Position numbers and translations under genes: made by a program. DNA of 64,000 bases, taken from the NCBI GenBank assembly GCA_022565795.1, contig JAIUMA010000010.1, positions 1-64,000 of the forward strand, given 5' to 3'. Under the pieces are notes generated by a model, which was not told where the DNA came from, searched no databases, and was given only the letters and a program-made list of their open reading frames with translations. Shown in pieces: positions 1-10,370 of this stretch; position 1 is the first letter of the stretch; each line of letters starts with the position of its first letter. Origin of the DNA: Balneolia bacterium (GTDB lineage Bacteria; Bacteroidota; Rhodothermia; Balneolales; Cyclonatronaceae).

Positions 1-2
1 TG

Positions 3-3000
3 CTCGACGCCCGTCTGGATTCCTTCTCTCTTGAGCTAATCGAAGGCCGCCTTCCCGAAGGTATAAGACTGGAAACGTCGGGCGCTATGGCCGGGGAGCG
101 CATCACCCTGGATAAGCTGATGATATCTACGGGTCGGTCGCTGCTTGAGGCCGAAGCTTTGTACGAGCTTGACGGAAGCGAAATTGATGCTACTGTAGAA
201 ATGCCCGAAATCAGCCGAAGCGACCTGGCTGCCTATCTCGACGACCTCCCTGAGTTCGAGCTGGCTTCACTCCGTCTCAAAGCCGACGGAAGCCTGCGCG
301 ACCTGCAGGCGGGTCTCTCCCTGCACGCGCCCGGATTGCTACGCCTGGAGCTAAATACAACGGTCGAATTTGAACCCGAAATGGTGCTAACGAGCCTCCA
401 GCTGGAGCTTGATGAACTCGATCTGCGACGCCTGAGCGGTGATCCTGATCTCGATGCCGAAGCGGGTCGCATAACTCTTTACGTTGACGGTAATATACCC
501 GTTGAGCGCTATGAAGAAGCCCTGGCAGACATTACTTTTGAGCTGAACGGCGCCCGTTTTGAAGAGATCGTTCTCAATGGCCTCACCCTCACTTCAAAAC
601 TTGAAAACGGATCCATCACCGCTGAAAGCCGGCTAAGCTTTCCGGATCAGCACATTGATTTGAAAGCTGCGATCTCGGGCATTTGGGGCGATGAGCCCGA
701 CTGGGACATCAGCGGGGAGCTCTTTGATATTAATCCGGCTTTTTTTGCTCAGGACAGCACGCTTACCGGTAATATTAGCGGAACATTTGCAGCCAAAGGG
801 CGCGGGTTTGAGCCCGGCACTACGCCATGGGAGTATCGCGTAAATCTTAATGACTTGGTGTTTACCGAGTTTAATCAGCTTGGCGATCTCACTCTCGAAG
901 GCACGCTGGATGCCGAAGAATTGATTGCGAAACTCGAGCTCGATTCACCAGGAGGAAGCGTTCTCGCCGATGGTTCTATCACTGATTGGCAGACCGAGCT
1001 GCCGCGCTGGTTTTTTACTTTTGAAACCAGCGAGCTCGACATAGCCGTGCTGGCCAATATGGAAGAATTCCCTACCTTCATAAACGCAAAGGCAGAACTT
1101 GAGGGTGAAGGCACCGGCGAAGACGATTTGAAGCTTACCCTCAAAACGACCCTCGAAAACAGCCGTGTACTCGATGAGCCTTTCAATCAGCTGGACGCCC
1201 ATATTGATATCGAAAACAATATCCTGTTCATCCGGGAAGCTAAAATCGACAGTCGCTTTTTCTCCGGCTTCCTCGAAGGTCGCCAAAATCTGGATAATCT
1301 GACCGACACTTCAAACAGACTGGATTTCGATTTTGAAATTAGCAATCTGGAAACCTTCATCGAGCTGGCCGGAGCTGATACGCTGCACGGAGTCGGCCGC
1401 ATTACGGGTCAGCTGCGGCCAAACGAGGACGGCGTACCCTATTTCGAAAGCAAGCTCGACTTTACCGACATGCTGTATAACGACATCAGCGTTGCGGCTA
1501 TAACCGGAAAACTGTCTGCCCTGCTCACCGAGGAGCCTGAAATTGATGTGGACGTTCTGCTGGAAACCCCAGCATCGGGAGAACTGATGCTCCAGGATAT
1601 TCGCTTCATCAATCAGACAAAAATAACGGAAGACGCCATCACCGGAGATTTGGATATTCGCATTATCCGAACCTCATCATACGGACTATTCCATGAGGGT
1701 CGTTTCAGCATTGCCGACGAAATTGAGCTTCAGACTTCACGACTGGACATTGTTGAGGACGGATTCTCCCTAAATCTGGAGCGTGATTTCGGCATTTATA
1801 TAAGCGGTGAACAGGATGAACAAACCGTTCGCATGGATACCCTTAGTATGGCTTCAGAGACCGGTGCCCGCCTTCAAATGCTTGCCGAAACCGGGCCCGG
1901 CGACTTCCTCAAGGCGTGGATAAAAGCCGACCGACTCGATCTGGGTGCCACGCAGGAAGCCCTGCTCGATGAGCGAATTGCCGAGCTGTTTTTCACTGGT
2001 GAAATAAGTTTGGAAATGCAGGGTGATGAGCTTCTCGCCGATATCGACACCGAACTGACTGATATCAGTTTCAACGGACTGAGTTTCGACCGCTTTTTGC
2101 TTCGAACGCAAATCGCCGACAATCGTATGGAGATAGTAAGCAACCTCACCTATGAGGAGACCGAGCTTATGGATGCTGCATTCTCGCTTCCTTTCCGACT
2201 GGGCGACATCGAGGCATTTCCCGACTCCTTCTATGAAGAGCAGGTTGAAGGTTATCTGACCCTTAACCCCCTCGAGTTGGTCAAATACGAAGAGTTCCTG
2301 GAGTGGGCCGGCCTCGAAGCCCTGGCAGGGACAATCAGCTTTGAGAGTGAGCTGTCAGGCGTAGCCGGAAATCCTGAGCTAAACGGGCGCTTTCAGTTTG
2401 ATGACGGATCTGTATCCGGCGTGCAGGTTGAACGGTTTTTCTTTGAGTTCAACTACCTGAATGAGCTCTCGGAAATTGAGCTCACCTCCGAGCTTCGCTC
2501 AATGGGACAGACGGCGGCAACTTTCGAAGGTACGCTTCCTCTATTCATAGATATGCGCACCCTCACCGTTGAGGAACCTTCCGAAAGCGAGGGCATCAAC
2601 ATAAAAGCGGTCACCAATGATTTTGACATCTCGGCCTTCAACGACTTTCTGGATCGTGATGTGGCCCGAAATCTTCGCGGAAGGTTGAATGCTGACATTT
2701 CAATTACCGGTACGGTCGGGAATCCTGAGCCTGTGGGAAATATCAGGCTGGACGGCGGCCGTATTCAGATTGTTGAAAACAACATCAACATCACTTCGAT
2801 AACGGCTGATATCGACTTTAATCAGGATGAAGTAAACATTAATACTATCAGTGCGGAAAGCTCGGGCAGCTTCAACCTGAGCGGCAAAATACTGCTGGAC
2901 GACTTCATTCCCGACGAATTCGACATAAACGCACGGATGCGGAATTTCCGGGTATTTAACACGCGCGACCTCGATGCCTACATCACCATGAATACCACTG

Positions 3001-3905
3001 TAGACGGCACCCTGGATGAACCGCGCCTTAGTGGTGAGGTAATCGTCGAACGAGGCTACATTTACCTCGACAACTTCGGCGAAAGGCAGGTGGAGCAGGT
3101 AACCCTTGAAGAGGAAGATGATGATCTGGATACATTCTTCGAGGATTTCTTTGATGCGCTGGCTATTGAGCTGAATCTTATCGTAAGCCGTCGCTACTTT
3201 ATCCGAAACAGAAGCAATCCGGAACTGGATCTTGAGCTGGAAGGAAATCTGGACGTGGTAAAAAGCGCAGGAAGCGACCTTGAGCTTTTTGGTGATATTA
3301 CCACCGTACGCGGAACGGCAACCACGCTTGGGCGTCGTTTTGAGCTGGATGAAGGTGTGATTGTATTCAGCGGTCCGGCAGACAATCCCGAATTCGATAT
3401 CCAGCTAAGCTACCGCGTTCGCCGGGAAGACGACATCCGCATCATGTATCGAATTACCGGAAACGCCGAGGAGCCGGAGTTCACATTCGACAGTGAGCCT
3501 GAAATGGAGCTTCAGGATATTATCAGCTATACCCTGTTTGGACGTCCGTTTCACGCGCTTCAGGGCTGGGAACAGGGCGTAAGCGGAAACGCCAGCGCAG
3601 GCGATGTAGTAGCAGACGCCGCGCTTGAACTGCTTCTGGACAGACTACAAAATATCGCAGCCGACCGCCTCGGCGTAGATGTGATAGAAATCGATACCGC
3701 AAGCCAAACCGATGGCGGCACCCGGATTAAAGCCGGCAAATTTCTTTCTGATCGATTGTTCGTCGCACTGGTTCAGGAGCTTGGAAGTGATCCCAACAGT
3801 CAGGTAATTATCGAATATCTGCTCCGCCGGAATCTGGAGCTCATCTTCACTGGAAGCGACGACTTCAGGAGCGGTCTTGACATCCTTTGGCGCCTCGACT
3901 ACTAG
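3..3905 (+). CDS. tamB: TamB-like translocation/assembly module protein (5' partial)
   Basis: This is the C-terminal 1,300 residues of a very long, strand-rich protein. The reading frame is open to the left edge of the window, so the real start lies outside it; the first internal ATG is at 87. The sequence is a monotonous series of short amphipathic beta strands typical of the TamB/DUF490 family. It ends in the conserved TamB C-terminal domain: a GPADNPEFD stretch, then a YTLFGRP stretch, then a closing segment of outer-membrane-type strands. TamB proteins span the periplasm and help with outer-membrane protein assembly or lipid transport, usually with a TamA/BamA partner, which would be expected upstream outside the window. 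Family assignment is strong; the exact role in this phylum is inferred. Confidence 0.9.
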   Translation, partial: LDARLDSFSLELIEGRLPEGIRLETSGAMAGERITLDKLMISTGRSLLEAEALYELDGSEIDATVEMPEISRSDLAAYLDDLPEFELASLRLKADGSLRDLQAGLSLHAPGLLRLELNTTVEFEPEMVLTSLQLELDELDLRRLSGDPDLDAEAGRITLYVDGNIPVERYEEALADITFELNGARFEEIVLNGLTLTSKLENGSITAESRLSFPDQHIDLKAAISGIWGDEPDWDISGELFDINPAFFAQDSTLTGNISGTFAAKGRGFEPGTTPWEYRVNLNDLVFTEFNQLGDLTLEGTLDAEELIAKLELDSPGGSVLADGSITDWQTELPRWFFTFETSELDIAVLANMEEFPTFINAKAELEGEGTGEDDLKLTLKTTLENSRVLDEPFNQLDAHIDIENNILFIREAKIDSRFFSGFLEGRQNLDNLTDTSNRLDFDFEISNLETFIELAGADTLHGVGRITGQLRPNEDGVPYFESKLDFTDMLYNDISVAAITGKLSALLTEEPEIDVDVLLETPASGELMLQDIRFINQTKITEDAITGDLDIRIIRTSSYGLFHEGRFSIADEIELQTSRLDIVEDGFSLNLERDFGIYISGEQDEQTVRMDTLSMASETGARLQMLAETGPGDFLKAWIKADRLDLGATQEALLDERIAELFFTGEISLEMQGDELLADIDTELTDISFNGLSFDRFLLRTQIADNRMEIVSNLTYEETELMDAAFSLPFRLGDIEAFPDSFYEEQVEGYLTLNPLELVKYEEFLEWAGLEALAGTISFESELSGVAGNPELNGRFQFDDGSVSGVQVERFFFEFNYLNELSEIELTSELRSMGQTAATFEGTLPLFIDMRTLTVEEPSESEGINIKAVTNDFDISAFNDFLDRDVARNLRGRLNADISITGTVGNPEPVGNIRLDGGRIQIVENNINITSITADIDFNQDEVNINTISAESSGSFNLSGKILLDDFIPDEFDINARMRNFRVFNTRDLDAYITMNTTVDGTLDEPRLSGEVIVERGYIYLDNFGERQVEQVTLEEEDDDLDTFFEDFFDALAIELNLIVSRRYFIRNRSNPELDLELEGNLDVVKSAGSDLELFGDITTVRGTATTLGRRFELDEGVIVFSGPADNPEFDIQLSYRVRREDDIRIMYRITGNAEEPEFTFDSEPEMELQDIISYTLFGRPFHALQGWEQGVSGNASAGDVVADAALELLLDRLQNIAADRLGVDVIEIDTASQTDGGTRIKAGKFLSDRLFVALVQELGSDPNSQVIIEYLLRRNLELIFTGSDDFRSGLDILWRLDY

Positions 3906-3937
3906 CTGAGACAATTACGTAACGGCTTCTCTCAGCT
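3904..3937. repeat. Dyad spanning two convergent stop codons
   Basis: AGCTGAGA (3904-3911) and TCTCAGCT (3930-3937) form a perfect 8-bp inverted repeat. It overlaps the tamB stop and encloses the stop of the convergent downstream gene. There is no T-run, so a classical terminator is doubtful. It may act as a small bidirectional transcription stop. Confidence 0.4.
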
Positions 3938-4673
3938 GCTCAGAAAAACTCTCAGGTTGATCAGGATGCCAGCTGATGACGCCCGTGTGCTTCAGACCGA
4001 GATGATCCAGTCGGGCAGCACTCTTTTTATGCAGCGGAACAAAGGTGAACTTTGAAGGATCTGCATCCGGAAAAGCCACAAGAAACTGGGTGATGGTTCC
4101 CGGTTCGTGTAGCAGCACATAACCGAAGTCGTCCATCTTTCGGTAGAAATCCAGCCTGCGGTCCTCCAGCTCATCAGGGCTGAACGGTCTTGCTTCATAC
4201 ATTTTGAGGTAGCGTGACTCGTACTTCAGCTCAGCAAGAAACTCTGGAATTTCCTCGGTTTCCGGATCTACGCAGGGCGTAAGCACCGGCCCGGTTCGGT
4301 TGAGACGAAGAAAGTATTCAACCATATCGATTGGCTGCGCTCCCGGCGACTGAAGTACCGGAAAGCCGGCATTGTTCAGCAGCTCGAAGCTTTTTGAATC
4401 CTGCACAAAATGCACCACATTCTTTTTGAGATCAGATTCATTTGTATCATCGACTAGCTCAAGAAACATAGATACGTGCTCAGCTCTGCTGTAGACCATG
4501 TTTTCGATGGCGAATTCGCTTACAGCACCGGCAAGGTCAGCAGGTCCGCTTATTTTGTTAAGCTCCATAATTTCGATCTCAACTGGTTGAAGCCCGGCGT
4601 TTGAAACAGCTTTTTTCAATGCTGCTGTATAGACCAGATTTCCGGTAAAAACGATACGCTTGGAGATACTCAT
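3915..4673 (-). CDS. hemD: Uroporphyrinogen-III synthase-like (HemD) protein
   Basis: The 252-residue protein has the length and two-lobed alternating alpha/beta pattern of uroporphyrinogen-III synthase, which closes the tetrapyrrole ring in haem and cobalamin synthesis. It opens with RIVFTGN, has a MVYSRAEHVSMF helix matching the family's 'F-T-S-x-N-V' region, a YEARP strand matching the usual YxxxP strand, and a last block (HKKSAARLDHLGL) like the conserved C-terminal helix before the final strand. Conservation in this family is low, so the call rests on fold pattern and these weak blocks. No other hem gene is nearby. It is convergent with tamB and separated by nine bases. Alternatively it is a divergent HemD-fold protein without this activity. 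Confidence 0.6.
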   Translation of the reverse strand: MSISKRIVFTGNLVYTAALKKAVSNAGLQPVEIEIMELNKISGPADLAGAVSEFAIENMVYSRAEHVSMFLELVDDTNESDLKKNVVHFVQDSKSFELLNNAGFPVLQSPGAQPIDMVEYFLRLNRTGPVLTPCVDPETEEIPEFLAELKYESRYLKMYEARPFSPDELEDRRLDFYRKMDDFGYVLLHEPGTITQFLVAFPDADPSKFTFVPLHKKSAARLDHLGLKHTGVISWHPDQPESFSEQLREAVT

Positions 4674-4866
4674 GTTGCAATGTAGATTACGTTATCAGAA
4701 ATGGGCCTAAAGATAGAATCTTCCTATATTAGACGTAACCCGAATTTGAATAAAATACCCATAGCCGTGAGATTAAATCCTGATGTTCCAGCCCGGAACA
4801 TTTTCATCTGCTATGAGTACTAATTTCATCCACTTGGCTTCATAACCTGTTTATAAGAACTTTCAT

Positions 4867-7770
4867 ATGTATTCTTATATGATGCGACTTACTGCGCATC
4901 TTTTGCTTCTGAGTCTGTTCGTTTTTACGACTACAGCAAAGGGTCAGGAAGCTCCGGCTCTGTATAATCAGCCTCCGGAATTTTCACTTCAGCCGGGCTT
5001 TTACGATGATGCCATCGAGCTCGAAATACTTCATCCTTTACTGGGAAGCGACTTTACGATTCATTTCACAACAGACGGAAGCGTTCCGAATCGGAACTCA
5101 GCTGTCTACGAGGAAGCCATCACCCTTGAAAACCGAACGTCTGAAGAGAATCATCTGTCTTCGATTCGCACCAATCCCCCGGAAGCCGACAATTTCAACT
5201 ACAGGTGGGAAGAGCCTAACGGACTGGTGGATAAAGCCACTGTTGTACGTGCCGTAGTTTTCAATCCGTTTTCGGAGACCTACTCTCCTGTTTTAACAGG
5301 AACCTACTTTGTGGGAATTGAGACATCCGTACTGCCCATTGTATCCTTCAGTCTGGATGAAGAGCATTTCTTTGATCACGAAACTGGAATTTATATTCCC
5401 GGCCGGGAGTATGAGGAAAACGGATTCGGAAATCCGCCCTGGGGAACCCATGCAAACTATTTCATGCGTGGCGAAGAGTGGGAGCGCCCGGCGCATTTGG
5501 AACTTTTTGAAAATAACGCCAAGGTATATGAAACCGGTTTAGGCCTACGTATTCACGGAGCCGGATCCAGAGCTGCACCTATGAAGTCTTTACGACTTTA
5601 TTTCCGGAGTGATTATGGCGACTCGGGCATGTTTTACCCGATTTTTGGAGAAAATAACGATGCTGACTTCAACAGGCTTATTCTGAGAAGCTCGGGTCAG
5701 GATTTTTACCTGCGCTCTACTATGTTCAGAGATGCTTTCATGCAGCGACTGGCCGAAGGTCTGAATGTTACTACACAGGACTATCGCCCCGCAGTCGTCT
5801 TTATTAACGGGGAATACTGGGGAATTCATAACTTCAGAGAGCGTTTCGACCGGCATTTTTTTGAACGTGTTTTTAGCGTAGCTGAAGGTGAACTGGATTA
5901 CCTTGAGGGCAACAGCGAGATACAGGAGGGCGACAACACCAGCCATATCGAGCTCATGGAGTTCATCAGGCTTAACGATTTGAGCACAGATGAAAATTAT
6001 GCATACGTTATTTCGCAGTTCGATAAGGGTAACCTGCTGGACTATTTCATCACACAAATTTATATCCGAAATACAGACTGGCCGGGTAACAACCTGGACT
6101 ACTGGCGCTTCAGCGGAGAGCCGGATTCTATTGTTCCTGAAAAAGACGGACGCTGGCGTTATCTGCTTTTTGATACCGACTATGGCTTTGGCCATAACAC
6201 CAACGGCGGAACCTATCAGCACAATACACTCGAGTTTGCTACTTTGCCAGACGGTACCGGCTGGCCCAATCCCGAGTGGTCGACGAGAGTCCTCAGAAAG
6301 CTTCTGGAAAACGATGATTTCAAGACAAAGTTTATAGCCCGGTTCTCAGACCTGATGAATACAGCCTTCACGCCGGATCGCGCCATCGGCCTCATTTATG
6401 AAATGAGTGCCGTTATAGCTCCGGAGATACAACGGCATAGTGATCGCTGGCAAAAGCTTGCTTCGGTTGCACAATGGGAGGTTCATCTCGAGGCCATGCG
6501 GGAATTCGCCATACAAAGGCCTGACTTCCAGCGACAGCATTTGCAGGAATTTTTTGAGTTGGGTGAACTGATTGAAGCTGAAGTTAACATCAGCGCCCCT
6601 TTTTCAGGCGTCATAGCACTTAACACCATTCTGCTTGACGAAACGGAAGGGACCACATTCCCGTGGAGCGGGATGTACTTCAGCGGTCAGACTATGGAGC
6701 TTGAGGCAAAATCCATGCCTGGTTACGAATTCAGCCACTGGGTGATAGATAATGAGGAATATGATGAAACCTCGCTCACCATCACCCTTGATGAAGATCT
6801 TACAATTCTTGCTGTATTTGAAGCATCTGAGGATTGGGGCGATGTGTTTCCATTGCCTCACCCTGTTGCGGAAAGCAGCTTTGAGTTCACAAGCTGGGCT
6901 CCGGATTCAGAACCCGGCAGCTTTCCCGAATCTATGGCTTTTGTTTACATGGATCGCAAGGAGCCTCGGGCAGGAGCCGCCATAGCAGGCTACACCAGCG
7001 GCGCATATAATCTTGACAGCCGAACCCGCATTAACGGGCTCGGCCACGAAGGCTTCTCGTTTATCAATACCGGAAATGAGGAAGGCAATCCCGGCTATCC
7101 GGGCGTACGTCTTGGGGGTGCCATTCTGGCAATTGACACTCGTGAAGTCGAAAACCCTGTAGTAACATGGGAGGCCGGCACCATATTGCCGAACTCAAGA
7201 ATCTACAACCTCAGGCTGGAATACAGAATAGGCAACTCAGGAACCTTCAAACCCCTGGAAAATGAAGCCGGGGAGCCGATAATATACAGCGGGAATCAGG
7301 AAGAAGGTCATCTTCAGGTTTTCCCGCAAATATCACTACCGCAAGATATAGCTGGTCGACCATACGTACAATTGCTCTGGAGGTATTACTATTCAGGTAC
7401 CAGACTCAGCGAGGACTCCGGAGACCGTTCTCAGCTACGTGTAGGATCTGTAACTGTTAGCGAGGGGCCACCCCTCAGCGAGCCGCCTGAACCTATTGAT
7501 ATACCTGAGACCATCGAGCTGTTCCAAAACTATCCGAATCCGTTTAACGCGCAGACTGTCATAACTTTTAACCTGCCGGAATCACAGCAGGTAGTTCTCC
7601 GGGTATATGACGTTCAGGGCAGACTGATTTCCACCCTGCTTGATGGTTCCCGAAGTGCAGGAACGCACCGTATAACCTTCGATGCAAACGCTCTTTCAAG
7701 CGGCGTTTATCTCTATACGCTGGAAACTGCTTCAACCCGGCTCACCCGAAAATTACTGTTGTTAAAATAA
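4867..7770 (+). CDS. Secreted CotH-kinase-family protein with T9SS sorting domain
   Basis: This is a 967-residue exported multidomain protein. A hydrophobic signal peptide occupies about residues 1-26; a second possible start (MM) follows four residues in. Residues about 38-150 resemble the chitobiase/beta-hexosaminidase C-terminal-type domain (TTDGSVP). A CotH kinase-like domain follows (about 190-560), with HGAGSRAAPMKSLR, LRSSGQDFYLRS, INGEYWGIHNFRERFD and FDTDYGFG (about residues 437-444), the acidic metal-binding motif. A PGYEFSHW segment near 620 is like a bacterial surface repeat. The last 80 residues (NYPNPFNAQT to the LTRKLLLLK end) are a type-A T9SS sorting domain. CotH proteins are atypical protein kinases in Bacillus spores; the substrate here is unknown. 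The protein is probably secreted or surface attached. Confidence 0.88.
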   Translation: MYSYMMRLTAHLLLLSLFVFTTTAKGQEAPALYNQPPEFSLQPGFYDDAIELEILHPLLGSDFTIHFTTDGSVPNRNSAVYEEAITLENRTSEENHLSSIRTNPPEADNFNYRWEEPNGLVDKATVVRAVVFNPFSETYSPVLTGTYFVGIETSVLPIVSFSLDEEHFFDHETGIYIPGREYEENGFGNPPWGTHANYFMRGEEWERPAHLELFENNAKVYETGLGLRIHGAGSRAAPMKSLRLYFRSDYGDSGMFYPIFGENNDADFNRLILRSSGQDFYLRSTMFRDAFMQRLAEGLNVTTQDYRPAVVFINGEYWGIHNFRERFDRHFFERVFSVAEGELDYLEGNSEIQEGDNTSHIELMEFIRLNDLSTDENYAYVISQFDKGNLLDYFITQIYIRNTDWPGNNLDYWRFSGEPDSIVPEKDGRWRYLLFDTDYGFGHNTNGGTYQHNTLEFATLPDGTGWPNPEWSTRVLRKLLENDDFKTKFIARFSDLMNTAFTPDRAIGLIYEMSAVIAPEIQRHSDRWQKLASVAQWEVHLEAMREFAIQRPDFQRQHLQEFFELGELIEAEVNISAPFSGVIALNTILLDETEGTTFPWSGMYFSGQTMELEAKSMPGYEFSHWVIDNEEYDETSLTITLDEDLTILAVFEASEDWGDVFPLPHPVAESSFEFTSWAPDSEPGSFPESMAFVYMDRKEPRAGAAIAGYTSGAYNLDSRTRINGLGHEGFSFINTGNEEGNPGYPGVRLGGAILAIDTREVENPVVTWEAGTILPNSRIYNLRLEYRIGNSGTFKPLENEAGEPIIYSGNQEEGHLQVFPQISLPQDIAGRPYVQLLWRYYYSGTRLSEDSGDRSQLRVGSVTVSEGPPLSEPPEPIDIPETIELFQNYPNPFNAQTVITFNLPESQQVVLRVYDVQGRLISTLLDGSRSAGTHRITFDANALSSGVYLYTLETASTRLTRKLLLLK

Positions 7771-7879
7771 GTGCGAACCTGCAGGCCATTGTCGCAGTTA
7801 GATACAAAACGCTATATTAATACCCAGAAAAACGATTGTCCACCAAGGCTGAAATGCAGCCTGTCCTTTAATCCCGAAT

Positions 7880-10252
7880 ATGGTTTCATCTTTCGAAAAA
7901 GCAAAAACACATCTGTTTAGACTTACCACACTCCTGCTGTTAATTACAGCAATGTCGGCATCAGCCATTCAGGCACAGTCTATCGGAGAGTGGGAGCCAA
8001 ATACGTCCTTTATTGCCACGAACGAAATCGTGCAGGATCGCAATGGCAACTTCATAATCAGCACAGAAGGTGGCATATATCTCTGGACACCAGGCGGAGC
8101 TGCTGACTTCTTTACAGCTCTGGACGGACTCTATCGCCTCAGCCCAACAGCCATGACCTATGATGCTGATGCGCATAAAGTTTGGCTCGGCTTTAACGAC
8201 GGCACGCTTCAGTCTTTCGACTTGCAACGCTTTACATGGAGATCATACGACGATATAAGACGTAACCAAAGCTTTGCAAATCGCCGGATTAATCAGCTTG
8301 AAATGATCGAAGGCCGGCTTTATGCTGCCACGCAGTTTGGATTGGTACTATTTGATGTCAATCGCGGGCTTGTAGATGACAGTTACGTAAACCTGGGGCG
8401 ATTCAACAGAGGCACTCCGGTTAGCAGCTTTTATTACCAAGAAGGCACACTCTTCGTTTCTACACCATCGGGCGCTGCCATTGGTGACAGAAGTCTTGGT
8501 AGCCTTGCTGTACCGGGAAACTGGGACAATTCCGATGGAGCTGGTAACTGGGGACTACTTAGCGAAAGCCTGCAGTCTATCATAGTTCGTGATGATGAAA
8601 TTTTTGCCGGCGGCCAAAGCGAGAATTATCTGTGGGACGGAAACAGCTGGTCAGCTACAGATCTCTTCAGCGATACAGTCGAGCGGTTTGTCAAGAGCAC
8701 GAGCGGTAATTTTATAATCGGGATTATGGAAAACCGAGTTCAGCTTCTGAACCCAAACAATTCACGGAGTAATCAACAAATTGCCGGTGAGTTTACCCGA
8801 AGTGCTTTTTACGACGACTCTACCGACAGCCCGCTTTTTGTGATGGGTACTCAGAGCCGTGGATTGGCGCTGAAGTCCAGCTTAAACAGTTCCGAGTTTG
8901 ACTTTTTCAGTCCTCCCGGACCTGACTTGAATTTCTTCCGTGGCATCAGCATTCGTAATGGTGAAATCATTTCAGCTTCAACCTCTCTTCCGGGTCAGCG
9001 CTCTGCCCCTATTCGAAACTCAGGCTACTTCATTAAGCGGGATAATCAGTGGGTGAATTTCAATGTTACAAACCAGGAGATTCTGAATCAGTTTAATTAT
9101 AATAGCGTTTATCGCTCGCTGATTACAGATGACTACTACTTTTTTGCCAGCTTTGGCCGAGGCCTTGCAAAGCATAACAAGGAAACCGATGAGATTGAAA
9201 TTTTCAACGTTTCGAACAGCCCTATTTCACCATTTAACCCGGGTGGCTCATTTAATGTAATCGGTGGAATTGATCAGGACTCCCGCGGTCGCCTCTGGCT
9301 GGCCATGTATGTTGGCACCGGCAGCCGTATGCTCGAGTATAACATCGAAGAAAGCACATGGCGTGAGTTCACCCAGCCTTCAGAAGCCGGCAACGGACTG
9401 CTCCGCGATTTATACATCGACCGAAACGACCAGTTTTGGATACCTCTGGAGGGTGCTGCCGGATCGGGTGCCGGTCTTTTGGTAACCCGTTTTGATGAAG
9501 AAGGAAATCAGACCGCAATCCGGCTTACAACAAACCAGAACCAGGGTAACCTGCCCAACGATCAGGTGCAGGTGGTAACGGAAGATCGCCGTGGTGAAGT
9601 CTGGATTGGAACAGGTCGTGGCGTAGCACGCTTCCTGTTCCCGGACCGCGTAATCGACGGTGGCCCACGAGATCGTGAGGCCAGCTTCCTCATTAACGCA
9701 GATCAGGACGCAGATTCTCCCTTCCTTCTTCGCGATATCGATGCAACTTCAATCGCTGTAAACGCGGCTAACCAAAAATGGATTGGCTCCCGCGGAGACG
9801 GACTCTGGCTGATTGACGAAAACGGCCGTAACATTCTGAAGCACTTCACCACAGCTAACAGCCCGCTTTTCTCGAACACTATCGACGACTTGGCCGTGGA
9901 TGATGAAACAGGTATCGTATATATCGCTACCGACGAAGGACTGCTCACCTATACAGATGTCCCCCAGACTTCTCGCCGCCAGATGGACGACTTGTTTGTT
10001 TACCCCAACCCCTACCGGTACAATCACGAAACAGGAAATATCATCATTGAAGGGCTGAGCGATGATACTCTTATTTCAATCATTACCGTAGACGGACGCA
10101 TGATTAACCGAATCGATGCAAGAAGCGGTCGTGCTGAATGGAATGCCCGCGACTTCAACGGGAATAGGGTTGCAAGCGGTGTCTATATGATTATCGCAAA
10201 CGACGCAAACGGAGACGAACGCGGCGTTGGGAAGGTCGCGATTATCCGTTAA
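7880..10252 (+). CDS. PorZ-like beta-propeller protein (T9SS-associated)
   Basis: The 790-residue exported protein has a signal peptide ending near SAIQAQS and then many propeller blades of the two-component-regulator propeller type (WLGFNDG, RLWLAMY, EVWIGTGRG, KWIGSRGDG, IVYIATDEG). The C-terminal domain begins with VYPNPYRYN and ends with GKVAIIR, like a T9SS sorting domain. Length and order (two or more propellers plus a CTD-like domain) match PorZ of Porphyromonas gingivalis, a member of the cell-surface attachment complex that loads anionic LPS onto T9SS cargo. It could instead be ordinary propeller cargo of the T9SS. It follows the CotH gene by 109 bases in the same direction, with no clear terminator between, so they may be co-transcribed. 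Confidence 0.65.
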   Translation: MVSSFEKAKTHLFRLTTLLLLITAMSASAIQAQSIGEWEPNTSFIATNEIVQDRNGNFIISTEGGIYLWTPGGAADFFTALDGLYRLSPTAMTYDADAHKVWLGFNDGTLQSFDLQRFTWRSYDDIRRNQSFANRRINQLEMIEGRLYAATQFGLVLFDVNRGLVDDSYVNLGRFNRGTPVSSFYYQEGTLFVSTPSGAAIGDRSLGSLAVPGNWDNSDGAGNWGLLSESLQSIIVRDDEIFAGGQSENYLWDGNSWSATDLFSDTVERFVKSTSGNFIIGIMENRVQLLNPNNSRSNQQIAGEFTRSAFYDDSTDSPLFVMGTQSRGLALKSSLNSSEFDFFSPPGPDLNFFRGISIRNGEIISASTSLPGQRSAPIRNSGYFIKRDNQWVNFNVTNQEILNQFNYNSVYRSLITDDYYFFASFGRGLAKHNKETDEIEIFNVSNSPISPFNPGGSFNVIGGIDQDSRGRLWLAMYVGTGSRMLEYNIEESTWREFTQPSEAGNGLLRDLYIDRNDQFWIPLEGAAGSGAGLLVTRFDEEGNQTAIRLTTNQNQGNLPNDQVQVVTEDRRGEVWIGTGRGVARFLFPDRVIDGGPRDREASFLINADQDADSPFLLRDIDATSIAVNAANQKWIGSRGDGLWLIDENGRNILKHFTTANSPLFSNTIDDLAVDDETGIVYIATDEGLLTYTDVPQTSRRQMDDLFVYPNPYRYNHETGNIIIEGLSDDTLISIITVDGRMINRIDARSGRAEWNARDFNGNRVASGVYMIIANDANGDERGVGKVAIIR

Positions 10253-10310
10253 TTTTTCCCTTGGGTGAAGTCGCCCGTGGCCTGAGCAGTTTTCTACATT
10301 ACACAAACTA

Positions 10311-10350
10311 AAAGAGGGTGATCCCACAAGGAACCATCCTCTTTTTTTTT
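10311..10350 (+). terminator. Rho-independent terminator after the PorZ-like gene
   Basis: An AGAGGGTGATCC arm pairs with GGAACCATCCTCT across a short CACAA loop and is followed at once by nine T residues. The T-run lies on the plus strand, so it serves the PorZ-like gene. Confidence 0.85.
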
Positions 10351-10370
10351 CCAGCAAAGTATTGTCCGGA

